Shown here in pieces: positions 36,667-57,576 of a stretch of 64,000 nt of DNA. The DNA is taken from positions 28,785,462-28,849,461 of the forward strand of contig NC_054753.1 in the NCBI RefSeq assembly GCF_018143015.1. Direction: 5' to 3'. The DNA comes from Lytechinus variegatus (taxonomy: Eukaryota > Echinodermata > Echinoidea > Temnopleuroida > Toxopneustidae). The translations under genes and the position numbers were made by a program. How positions within the stretch are numbered: position 1 is the stretch's first letter; each line of letters begins with the position of its first letter. The notes beneath the pieces were generated by a model. It had not been told where the DNA came from, ran no database searches, and was given only the letters and a program-made list of their open reading frames with translations.

Positions 36667-36900
36667 CACTGCAAAAACTCGAACAGCCCGAAATCTATAT
36701 ATGTCCATACCAGACAAGTGTTAAAAAAACACCAGTTTTGTTTTGGTCTTACACCAGAAAGGTGTTTATACAACACCAATTAGAATTAAAACAGCATCGG
36801 ATTGATTCCAAACTGGCGTTGTTTCAATACTTCTCGGGTGTAGACATAAATTATATAGATTCCGGGCTAATGTTAAATCAAAACTGGAGTTTTTGCAGTG
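36667..36900. mobile_element. 234-bp element with CACTGCAAAAACTC ends
   Basis: The ends CACTGCAAAAACTC and GAGTTTTTGCAGTG are a perfect 14-bp inverted pair. Inside are more inverted pieces, such as acaccagttttg and gggctaatgttaaatc. No clear target duplication and no coding capacity. A non-autonomous DNA transposon is likely. Confidence 0.75.
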
Positions 36901-36990
36901 TATGATGTTACAGTCACACCAACGAAAACTACTCTAAACTGACTGACTATATGCAATGTGAAATACATGTACAGTAGTTTTGATCGATAT

Positions 36991-37511
36991 GGGCCCACGT
37001 CTTACAAAGAATTACGATTGATCCGATCAATCGCAACTATGGAAAGCCAGCAAAGTCAACATATAGAATGCATGTTTGTTCCCCCCAAAAAATTCTAGAT
37101 ATGAATGTATTTCATAAATTCATTGATTTCTTGACAATTTGGTGTGTTCTCCTGTGTTTTCAAAGGACATTTTACAAATTTCCTTTTGAAAAATTATGGC
37201 ACTCTGATGGATTTCCATAGAGATGCGATTGATTGGACCAATCGTAACTCATTGTAAGAAGGGACCCAGATCGATCCCAAGTATATGGAAGTCCATCAAT
37301 GTCATAATTTTTCTTTAGTAATTCGCACAATGTACTTTAAAAAACAAAAAGCAGCATAATGACTTGTCACGAAAACAATAAATGTATGAATATAAATCAT
37401 ATCAAGAAAATGTTTTGAACAAACATATATTTTCGATGTTGACGATGCTGGCTTTTCATATACTTGAGGTTGATTGGATCAATCGTAACTCTTTGTAAGA
37501 CGGGACCCTGG
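36991..37511. mobile_element. two tandem copies of GATTGATC palindrome family
   Basis: The ends resemble gggcccgtcttacaaagagt and its complement, next to acgattgatccgatcaatcg. A first copy ends near 37269 (gtaagaagggaccc) and a second, poorer copy ends at 37511 (gtaagacgggaccc). A cleaner copy is at 48979..49236. Confidence 0.65.
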
Positions 37512-39640
37512 AGTCTGCTAACTTGGTGTGGCTGAACTTTTACCGTAACGAGGTAAACAAACTTAATTAAAACATCTATTAAGTCATGGCTATCGGTTTT
37601 GAATCATGGATAAACAAATTCAATTTGTGCAATCAAGAATGGTATCTCCGATCCGTATGTAGTCATCAAGTCAAGTCTTATAACCTTTTTTTTTTAATTT
37701 AGAAGCTACTGAACAAAAGTATTGGTCGATCACAAAAAAAAACGTTAAAATTTCTTAGATTTTAAGTGATTATTCCATTTAAGCAATTCAATTCAAAATA
37801 GTCTGATAGTGAGCAATTGAAAAAAAAATCAAATTTCATACTTGGAGATTTTTTGCCTCAATGGCAAAACCGTACAACTTTATTTTACCATCAACTTCAG
37901 TTTCATTATTTGTGATAACATAAAATGAAATTATGATATCATGCAAAATAAGTTTTTGATTTGTGATACGAAATGACTTATTAATAATGTCACGATATTA
38001 CGAAGATTAAAAATGTCCTTCATGTCATGAAATAGTATTTGCAAAGTTCTGTGGTCCAAGGTTAAATCCTCGACATTTTCTGCTTATCAAGTAGTTCTGG
38101 ATTCCAGTATTGACACAGAGCATTTAATTGACACTGTCATAGTCCCGTTAACTCAGAAAGCATCTTTATTATCTTCTCAACCCTGGCTGGAATGGCGCCA
38201 CAGATAGGGGATGAGTGACTGTCCCATATGATTATTTATTTATTCATTTCTTTTTTTTGGAGGGAGGGGGGGTTATCAACCGTTATTTGTAAACACGCAA
38301 ATTTCATATCCTCTCAAGATGTCCATATACATGGTAAGTGCGGGGACGATAAGGGGTTCGTTAATGCAAACATTCGTGGTATATTTTTAGAATGCTTGTC
38401 ATGTTTGTTTTTTTCCCTAAACACGCAAATTACATAGACATGATAGACCTATCAAGAAGTCCATTCAAATTCAAAAATGAAAAGGGGTTAGTTATTGCGA
38501 TCGTTTGCATCATTATTAAGAATATTTGCTATCCAGGATGTTTGTTAATCCGAAAGGAAAACAGGATTTCTGATTCCGAGTGTTCGAGATGATCTCCGAA
38601 TTTAGAACATATAACGCACTATATGAATCTTACTTGTTTTAGGACTATCGAACATACTAAATATCGAATTCCGAAACGTATCCGGAATAACGACGTTCGG
38701 CCAAACGAACCTCTCTTTTGACAATTCCAATAAAGAACCTTTGACTCTAACCGAATGATCAATTATGAAGAGAGAGAGAGGAAATAAAAAGAAAGAATGA
38801 TTATAAAAGAGCAGTATGCTTTATTCTAATGCGCTTACTATTCAAGTGAAAAAATCATGTCATCATGCCCCCCCCCCCCCCCGCTCCTTATAAGAATATC
38901 CTGGCGCTCTTGTCTCATCTCATTTATTGTAGTCTTCATTTACAAAGAGGGCACTATCGAATGGGGAGCGGTTTAATGTGATGGCGCATGATAGCCGTTT
39001 TTTAAATTTACATTACATCAACTGATTAATATTTAATAATCTGGTGATAACCTTCCATGCCTCGATATTCCCGGAAAATGCTTTCCTACCTTTTAACATC
39101 ACCACCATCGATTATCATCGTCGTCTCCATCACAATCATCATCCATTATTAACGTCACAACTATCTTCTTCAGCAGAGTGTTTCATAAGCCAGTTCGTAG
39201 TTCCTTTCTGCGCATGATCATACGATTCTACGCATGATCAGAAGAAGGTCATTGGTACTAAAGTGACATGGTGCTTTAAAATCTAATGAGATAAGCACCA
39301 ACTTTGATGTTTTGATTATTCATATATTCTTTTGAATTGTCGTTTTCATTTACATCCACAAAAAACAACAATGCTTGCACCATTGTCCACGAACGAGTGG
39401 TATTTCACAGTTTGTCAAGTACATTGTGCAACATGCTAAGATATGCATCAAAGTAGGAATGCAACAAATACCTTCATTAAGTGTTCATTGGTGTGCTATT
39501 CTAGTCACCTGGTCTATTCAATTTCTTCATCCTGCTATGTAAGGCAAGCTTACGTAATATCTTGCTTTGAAATCTGCCTATCATGATGAAAGAAATGAAA
39601 GGTTATTTGATAAAAATTGCCCATGAAGTAACTACGAACT
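37512..39640. other. intergenic, nothing recognised
   Basis: AT-rich sequence between TUB-3 and TUB-4, with a run of about 16 C near 38867. No gene was supported. Confidence 0.4.
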
Positions 39641-40690
39641 GGTCTATTATCATATCCTTCATCGCGATCTCTATAAATTATCATCACAATCGTCATCACC
39701 ATCACCACCACCACCACCAATCATCGTTGCCGTCACCATCATCAATAATAATCATCATCATCTTATTCGTCAGTAATTTTATCATCATCTCTCTTATGTT
39801 CATCATCAGCATCATCACCACCGCCATCGACATCATTATCTTCGTCTTTACAACCCAATCAGTACCACCATCATCACCACATGTGCATTATCATGACATC
39901 TCGTCATTATCATCATCATCACCTTCAACATCATCAACAATCATTGTCGTTACCGTTATCACAAATCATCATAACCACCACGTTCTTCGTCAGCGTAATT
40001 CTTACAATCATATCCTTCATCATGTGCATCGTCATCATCACCGAAATCATCACCACCATCAACATTCTCATTATTACTATCACTTTATAAATATGATCAT
40101 AATTGTTATCTGTATTTATATATTCACTATCATCATCGTAGTCATTTTTATCATTACCATTATCAATACTTATCGCAGGCACCATGATCCTCTTCGTCAG
40201 TATAATTGTTATAATTTCCTTTATCTTGTTCGTCGTCATCATCACCATCAACATCATTATCAACATCATAGTCATCTTCATCACCACCATCATCTTTACC
40301 ATCACCATCATCATCACCATCAACATCATTATCAACGTCATCATCACCATCGCCACCACCAATATGATAATCAAAATCTTCGTCATCGCTCCCAGTTACT
40401 TCCATCATCATCACCACTACCTACATGGTCATTATCCCCTTCACCTCACTAATATGACCATCACCTTTATCATCAATCATCTTTATCCCAGTCATTAATA
40501 TCACCATCATGTTCTCCGTCAGCATCTCTCATCATCTCTCTTTTGTCGTCGTCACCACCTGCATCCCATTCGTCATTACTGCCTTACTACCGCCGCCATT
40601 ATCACCACCAGCATCATCAACATCTTCATTATCATCAACAACATCATCATCGTCATCATCATCGTCACCCGTAATCTATCATTCTTCAAT
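39641..40690. repeat. long ATC/CAT-rich triplet array
   Basis: About 1 kb of imperfect (ATC)n on the plus strand with almost no G. Open frames here read as His/Ile/Ser-rich or, on the other strand, Met/Asp-rich text and are by-products of the triplet repeat. Confidence 0.9.
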
Positions 40691-41161
40691 TGATCATATT
40701 GATATTACAACAGTCGGCTGAAATGAAACTCTGAAGTAATTAGTGAAATAATTTAATAATTTGATAAAATATTTAATTCTATTTGAATCATAATGCTGTC
40801 AGTGTGCGGAATGTCACTATGTAGCGAGTGCTCGTGTACGTATAGAAATTAGATATTTATCAGCGTCGGTAAAGTTGTTCAAAGCTATCGTTAAAAAAAT
40901 CAATAACAGTTGCAGACATTTGTAATGCAGAAATAAGCACATAGATATAAAACGTGCCTCTCGGCTTCTTGATTCGTAAACGCCAGTGACAATAGGTTAT
41001 CACTTCGCTCAAAAAGAATTAACTCAATGATAATGACTACATTTTTTTAAAAAGTCTCTGTTTGATTACAAGAAGAATACATTTGATTGCATTGACCCTT
41101 TTATATAATACCCAGATAATTATAATTTTTTTAAAAATCTTAAAGATTTGAGACTTATTGA
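40691..41161. other. TUB-4 3' flank
   Basis: AT-rich sequence that should hold the 3' UTR of TUB-4. No other feature seen. Confidence 0.4.
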
Positions 41162-45326
<4,165 letters not shown>

Positions 45327-45364
45327 GATGATGGTTTTATTCGTCTACAAACTTAAGGCAAAAC

Positions 45365-45540
45365 GGCAAGAACTTGAGACCTGGAATGCTCGAACATGAA
45401 TGAGACGAGTGACCGTTAGCAACCAATATTTAGGCGGGATTTGTGTTGGGCTGGCTGTTCCTTCATCTGGTTAAACATTAAATCCTGGTTATGTCATAAG
45501 CCTGAATATCTTCGTTTACATGGTGATAAAATAAACATAG
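45365..45540 (-). promoter_or_regulatory. TUB-4 promoter block shared with TUB-3
   Basis: This matches 36422..36602: gaacttgagacc, ctcgaacatgaatgagac, then TGACCGTTAG at 45410..45419 followed by caac. Upstream, acatggtgataaaataaaca (about 45518) matches the TUB-3 counterpart. Order and spacing are conserved while the surrounding intergenic DNA is not. Confidence 0.6.
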
Positions 45541-46060
45541 TGGCATTTGCTGTTTCACTTTGCACGGTCACTTTGTCAATGCGGATTCCAGTGGCCCGTA
45601 ACACAAAGCTTTGCAAACGTCGTACATTTGTCTACGATTGATTTCATTGACTACAATGTACACTCAATCATATATATCAATCGTACGATCAATCGCTAAC
45701 CCTTGTGTTAAGGGACCCAGGTCCCAGGAACACGAGCATGGCAAGTGTAGCAATTGATAAACGCTTTATTTTCACGATTGATTTCACATCACGTTTCGTT
45801 TGCAAAGTTCGATGATTTGCTCTAGTTCTTTAATCTGCTATAAGCCTGGAAAAAAATGATAAAAGTATATTCATGCTTCAACACTGACCTGCCTTTAACA
45901 TCTGCTATTATTCCCCTTGTCACCAACATCATTAGACCACTCCTATCATCATCCCGAACTTTAGGGGTATTATTTTTCCATGGTTTTACAACCACCATCT
46001 TCATCACCACCGCTAGGTTCCGCCCCTTACACTCTTCCTCCGACACTCATTCTTTCCCCT
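45541..46060. other. intergenic with a palindrome fragment
   Basis: At about 45684 a fragment cgatcaatcgctaaccc ending gggacccag belongs to the GATTGATC palindrome family. Otherwise no feature was recognised. Confidence 0.4.
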
Positions 46061-46395
46061 CCCTCTGTATAATCATAATCACTACCACATCATTTCCATA
46101 ATCACCTCTTTCATCATCATCGTCTTTGTCACCATCATCATCGTCGTCGCCATCATCAACGTTACCGTCATCACCGTCATTATCATCATCGTCATCGTTA
46201 TCGTCATCACTGTCATTATCATCATCGCCACCACTATCGTCATTATAATCGGCGTCATCATCATCTCCATCATTATCACCATCATCATCATTATCGTCAT
46301 CATCGTCGTCGTCGTCGCCATTATCATCATCATCAGCACCACCACAATCGTAAGCATTGTCGTCGTCACCATCTTCGCCGTCATCATATATTTCA
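46061..46395. repeat. ATC/GTC-rich triplet array
   Basis: About 330 bp of imperfect (ATC)n/(GTC)n on the plus strand, in the same orientation as the array at 39641..40690. The opposite strand reads as Asp-rich text, a by-product. Confidence 0.9.
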
Positions 46396-47548
46396 GTCAA
46401 ACTTTTCATTTTCACAATTAACCCAACTCAAACATGTTTAAAAATGACAAGATTTTGAACTGCAAGAAGGATATACCATGATGAAATCGAAAATTTATTT
46501 AAATCGTGAAAATCGTTAGTATTGCAATGTCTTTTTTAATGTGTATTATTTTTGGTATTCGCTTCTCAGCTGAAGAATTAAATTTCTATCCACATGGTAC
46601 GACTCAGTAAAACGGTAAATTTTAGCTTAAAATTAAGGTAAAAAACAATCTTGATATATCTTATTTGAGCATTGTTTTCTGAGTGTACTCAGATAAACAA
46701 AAGAAAGATAAGGATTTGAGATATAGTTAACATGGTCAACGGGCGAACATCTCGTCAGAAAAAAATACAGGGTCCACCCCGTAACCATGGTTGCAGAAAG
46801 ACTTATTATTATTTTTAAAAATGCGAAATTTCTATAACAAGTTAGTTTAAGTTTTATGAAACGGGTCACAAGACAGCGTCTTACCTGCATGATATATCAT
46901 ACACAATCTGATTTATTTGATTTTATATCAAAAGTTAAGAACCAAATTGATTTATGACTAACAAAATATATGTCTGCTGTGAGATGACCATCATATCACT
47001 TCTTTCATTGCACATTCAATTGCACCATGTCCTCTCGAACGTTAATGAAGTCCTCACTCGCCAGTCCTCGTTTCCCAGGTCTCGTCTTCACCGCAACATT
47101 TCCACGAAGCGTCGCGACGCGTCGTTTCAACGTATCTGAAAGATTGTACCTCTTATTTATTCGCACTTGTATATAAGGTGTTCAATGTATTTATTATTTC
47201 ATTGATATACGTAACCTTTAAATATTTTCCCTTATCCTTTTATAATGTTTATCGTATTACATTTTCATAAGTCTATGCGGGTTTTCTTTAGACGCAATAA
47301 GCCTACAGTTAAAAATATACAAGCGTTTAACTCTTTATTAGTTATATGAACGCCGAAAAAAAGATAAATGCTCATACATGTTTTTCTTTTAAATAGTTAA
47401 GTAGTTGTTGGGTAGAGTTAAGTTTATAACTGGTGTAACTGAAAAATAAGTATTGTATTGTAAATCTTGTATTCCGACCCCCTCCCCAGTTGTATGTTTA
47501 TCATACTTGATATGAGGTTAACGGATAAGTTATGGTTGTCGAGTGACT
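46396..47548. other. intergenic and TUB-5 3' flank
   Basis: A palindrome end, ttttatgaaacgggtcac near 46853, belongs to the GTTTCAT-ended group. On the minus strand AATAAA at 47334..47339, about 210 nt past the TUB-5 stop, is a possible polyadenylation signal. No gene was seen. Confidence 0.4.
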
Positions 47549-52784
<5,236 letters not shown>

Positions 52785-53871
52785 ATTTGAAGAGTTTCTG
52801 CTTCTAAGTAGTAGCCAAAAGTTGAGAGAACTACCCAACGGCAACGTGTCAATATGAATTCGACGAGTTTCAAACCAAGAGTGACGAAGAATAGCAAAAG
52901 TTGATGAGCAATATACTGTCATAAAAATGGCACGGGTAGATACAGGTCTTTCAAAAGGATTGGGCGAGGTTCCGCTTTTATCAGTTTGTGATCAATTTCG
53001 AAAGTGGGACTAGTTTGTCCCCCCCCCCCCATTTCGTAAATGATGGACTGCTGCTTATTGTACCCTGGAATGAAGTATACATGGCAGTTCAGGGGAGCTT
53101 CTCTTGTTATGTTCATGTTTATATTTTGTATGCATATTGTTGTTATTTCTCCTGCTCCAGATTAGTATAAACAAAGTTAGATAAAGCAAAGTATGAATTC
53201 AATTATAGGCTAGGCCTTTGCATCTTGTTCAAATTTAAATATGAATTCAAATCAAACTTACGTATTTATTCACTTTAAAATAAATAAACATTACAAAATA
53301 TATTGATTAGCTAGAAAGCGGATCGTAAAACCTTGCCTGCAAAGTACAAAGAATGATTTTCGATTTAGGACTTTATTTCGAGAATGAGATATCATATAGA
53401 CATGATAGACTCTCATAATATCCTCTCATTTTCATTGTTTGGGCACCATTTATGTTTAAGGGAGTCGCAACCCCTTGACCCCCTTTCCCTTCTCCCTAAG
53501 AAGAAACCGTCCTTCCTCGACGTGAATACGGTTATCAAATTCGCCCACTCGCTTCTTCCTGTTCACCTTACCGCGACAGTTGAATGTTCTAACACTAATC
53601 ACGTATTGATAACCACAATGGCATAGACAGTATTTAGTACCGTATAGGTGGGGTGTGGCCATGGAGCCCCCCCCCCCACCCGCCAATAAACAAAAAGTTA
53701 CGACCAAGAAAGAGGAATAAAGAGAAAGATAATGAAAGAGAAGAAAAAGGTTGAAATGTGTTTTTTTATAGACCAAAATCTTTCATAATATTCGATTTTT
53801 AAAATAAAAAATGCTATCTACCACCCCCTTTTTTATCATTTGCCCACATATTTATATACCTACGCCTGGAA
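52785..53871. promoter_or_regulatory. TUB-5 upstream region
   Basis: Starts at the TUB-5 ATG on the minus strand. Near the start, cccaacggcaacg (about 52834) gives CGTTGCCGTTGGG on the minus strand, a GTTGCC half-site like the X-box of RFX factors and a Myb-like CCGTTG. No gene lies here; C runs are near 53019 and 53669. Confidence 0.3.
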
Positions 53872-54470
53872 GCCAGGATGGGTGCACATTTTGGGAAAAG
53901 TACCCCCATTTTCTCAATAAACGAAATGGTAAGAACACGTTTAATCCGTGATAGTTTTTTTCAGAAGGGGTGAGTCAGGGTGGGGGGGACTTTGGGAAAC
54001 TGCCCCCATTGTCTCAATAAAAGAAATGGGAAGATCACATTTTCATCCATGGTCTTATCAAAAGAGGTGGGCCAGGATGAGAAAAACTTTGGGAAAGTGT
54101 CCCATTTAAAAAAAAAACAACAACAAGATGAGAAGAGCACGTTTAATTCTTGATTTTTTATTCAAAAGGAATGAGCCAGGATAGGGGCTAATTTGGAAAA
54201 GTGCCCCCTTTTTGATAAACGTAATGAAAGAGTATTTTTAATTTGAGATCTTTTTATCAAAAAGGGGGAGCCGATGGGGGTAATGATGAAAGTGTCCCTA
54301 TTTTCTCAATGATATAGAAATGGGAAGAACATGATTAATCCATGATTAGTTTTTTTCGAAAGGGTGAGCCAGGATGAAGGGGGTGGGGAAATTGAAGGAA
54401 GTGCCATATTCTCTCAATAATAGAATTGGGAAGAGCACATTAATTTAGTCCGTGATCATTTTCTTCAAAA
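53872..54470. repeat. tandem array, about 100-bp unit, 6 copies
   Basis: Units start near 53872, 53971, 54070, 54174, 54269 and 54365. Each has a variant of gagccaggatgggg, then ctttgggaaagtgcccc, attttctcaataaaagaaat, gggaagagcacatttaat and ccatgatctttttttcaaaa. Units differ at many positions, so the array is old. No coding capacity. Confidence 0.85.
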
Positions 54471-55637
54471 GGAATGAAATATAATAGAATGAGGTTGTTC
54501 ACAGTGCTTGGTATGCCAATAAAGGGAGCCAAAATGGTTATAGGCAAACCCTGTGTAAATATACCGCACTGACTGTGGGGTGGGGAAAGAGAAAATGAAA
54601 GAGAAAGAGGGGGGGGGGATAAAATAAAAAAAGATCCTACTCATTAATCTCCTGGTGTTCCTTTCACTTATTTCTCTCTTTTATTAAATTATAGAGGCTT
54701 AAAAAATAGAACTGTTGTAGACTGTTCCATCGTTTGAATGAGAACAGTTTCTCATTTACCACTAAAAAAAGTTAATATGAGCAATTCTTTTTCATTTTGA
54801 TTGTCTATTGATTGATGGACGTAGTCCTTGTTTTCCAGAGCCCCATCAGCATGCATCATGTCCACTGCAAAACGATAAAGATCAACAAAATCCATTTCGT
54901 GCTTTATGCTGCAGTCACATTCGCCCTACGGCGGCGTACGGTGTGTCGAAAACATTTATTTGTATTCAAACTACCAGTTCTGTATGTAGCTGTAACAACT
55001 TCGACTCGCCGTACACTGAGCCGACTTGCGGCCCGACGTAGGGGTTACTGCTTCATTCCCGGTATAGGCTACTTTAATTACAAATCCTTTATCTTTCTGA
55101 AATAAGTAGGGCGAGAGAAAGACGAAAAGTTCACAACGCGACCCCCCCCCCCCCCTCCTCGCGTCGCCTTTACCCCTTTCCCGTATAAGGCATGAAAGGG
55201 GTTCTGCTCCCAAGCCATGACTAGTAACAGGTGGTAAAGGAATTCTTCAGTGACAAATCCTGAAGTATCCTATATTTGTTCATTATTATTATTCCGCTTT
55301 ATCTACCAATCAGACGGAAATAAATAGGCCTACAATTTTTTTTGTACATGTTGGAACTTTCGATATCGCTCACCGGGGTTGCTCACACTCAGTGCAATAA
55401 AATCTAGGTCACTAAAAATACAAATTCGACAGGTAGTTTTTTTTCTTTCAATGAACATTTTCAATTAATACGATTTATGTAATGAACACTTTAGTATCTT
55501 TTATCGTATTATTTTGCAAGTATGCCTTTAAGTTTACTGCAACTAACTCATGTAGGATTATCATGACATCATTGATATCTGTGTCCATTGAAATCATAGC
55601 TCAAGACTTCGTCACATTAAAACAATTGAATATTAAG
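54471..55637. other. intergenic, nothing recognised
   Basis: No gene supported. A run of about 15 C lies near 55142. CpG-richer text lies at 54920..55050. Confidence 0.4.
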
Positions 55638-57171
55638 CAGCGGCGTAACAGGGGTCGGTGGCCAAGGGGGGGGGGAGGCAGGGACCAAAAATTTCCCGGT
55701 CATATCATGGTATGAACAGGCGTAATGGTGTAATTAGCAACGATTTTGTGAGGGCCAGACATTGCATATCAGGCAGAATTTATCTTTTTTTAAGAAAGTT
55801 GCGAGCGAGCGAGCAAAAATTTCGACATTTTTAATACAATATTCAAATTTTGTGATAGATTTTGACATGATATACAAAGAATATATTTCACTCTTCTCTC
55901 TTTCCATTCCTTTTTTGGTGATCTGTACACCACTGTGAACAGAATTATTTGCGGCAGTAGCGTGCAGAGTAAACAAAACAAAAAACGAGGGGCGCAGTAT
56001 GGCACATGTGCTAAAAAGCTGCTTAATAAAAGTCCCGAGCGAGCGAGGAAACAATCACCTTTTCATGAAAATCTAATTTTGAGATATTTTTTGACATTAT
56101 ATTCAGTAAATAAAATTATGTCCTACACTTTTCCTTTGCTTTTCTTTCCTCCTTTTTTTTCTTGGTAGAACTTTTGGGGATGCATGGCCCAACCCTTCCA
56201 TACTCATATACGGCAGATCTATGCTGTTGGGGTCTGGGCGGAGCCCCCGGAACTCCTTGATATCAAAGCCACCTCGCAGATTGCCGCTATTTAATCAAAT
56301 CGCGGGTATATACAGAATATAGCTTTTACACAACACATTTATTCAACCCAGATGAATCAAATATTTTGAGGGGGCAAATATAGCAATGTGGGGGGAATTG
56401 CCTATTGAAATTAAATTCTAATTATGTGATAGATTTCTCCATTATATTCAGCAAATAACACATTTCATTGTTTCCATTCATTTCATTATACGTTGTCTCC
56501 TATAATTTCTTTTATTTCCTCTTGTGTGTTGAACCAACACCCCCCCCCCCCGCCTGTACGCCAGTCGGAATGTACGTAAAGCTTAATGTAGGAAGGGTTA
56601 CTACAGGGGGTAATAGAGCCATTTGAAGGTCATATATGAAGAGCCGGCCCCTACTGCTTGTGGTGGTGGCCCCGGTAGCTTATTATTTGAACACTAAATT
56701 TAGCAAGCTAATAGCACAATGTTGTATGCAGTCCTTTTTTCTTCCCGCTCTTTATTTTCTATCCTCGTCAGCACGGTCGTGTTATTAAGTTTTTATTTCT
56801 TGTCCTTTTTTTTGTTTTCTTATTTAGCTTTTGACTAAAATTTACACTATTGTTTGCCATTTATTTCCCATCATGCTATTGCACTACATAGGTCTATTTC
56901 GGAATGATTTGTTCTTTCTCAAATGTTCTTCTTTCGTTCTTCTTCCCGCTTTCCTTCCTTTTCCATTTCAAAAAATGTCTTTGTTTTCTTTCCACTTTTC
57001 CCCTTCTCTTTCCTTTTCCTCCTTCTCTCTTTCCTTCCCCTTTCCATTTCTTTCTCTCTCCTTTTATTTTTTTCCCGTTTTTTTATTATTTTCCCGGTGA
57101 AATCCGCCAGAGGGGGCGGCTTGCCCAAACTGCCGCCACCCCCGCCTCCGGCCCCGCCTGTTACGCCACTG
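55638..57171. mobile_element. 1.5-kb hAT-like element
   Basis: The ends CAGCGGCGTAACAGG and the complement of CAGTGGCGTAACAGG pair at 14 of 15. Flanks ATATTAAG (55630..55637) and ATATTAGG (57172..57179) match at 7 of 8, an 8-bp target duplication. The interior holds GCGAGCGAGC motifs at 55800 and 56037 and C/T-rich text. No transposase was seen, so it is non-autonomous. Confidence 0.7.
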
Positions 57172-57576
57172 ATATTAGGCCTAAATCACAAAAAGAAATA
57201 TGCCTTCCTGATTATCCAAGCGAGCATATATATTTTGAAAATTATTTTGGAGAATATTCGCATATTTCTCTGTATGTTTTTACTCTTTCCCCAATTATTT
57301 CGTATGTTTTTTCCATTTTCCCCTCTTTTTTTTCCTTTTACACTTACATGTACTTGAAAACAAATCATAGGAGAGCAGCCAGCAGTCAATTACGGTACCG
57401 GTAGGCCTACTTCAAAAGAAAAAATTGTTAGCACGTTATGTTTTCTTTTTTTTTAACTTTGACAATTGTGCAATAATAATTGTAACTCTTCATTGCACTT
57501 CTGTCTGCAGCGGAAAAATGTAGAAATTTGAACTTCGAATTGCAAGACGAGGAAGACAGGTCAATTTATTGCAAAG

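Noticed and set aside
36621-36905. 94-codon open frame
   Set aside because: Falls almost wholly inside the CACTGCAAAA palindromic element.
39583-40452. 289-codon His-rich open frame
   Set aside because: It is produced by the (ATC)n triplet array; composition and frame openness follow from the repeat.
46047-46415. Asp-rich open frame of 122 codons
   Set aside because: Also a by-product of the triplet array, in more than one frame.
56904-57404. 166-codon open frame rich in Phe, Ser and Pro
   Set aside because: Derived from C/T-rich sequence inside and beyond the hAT-like element; no protein features.
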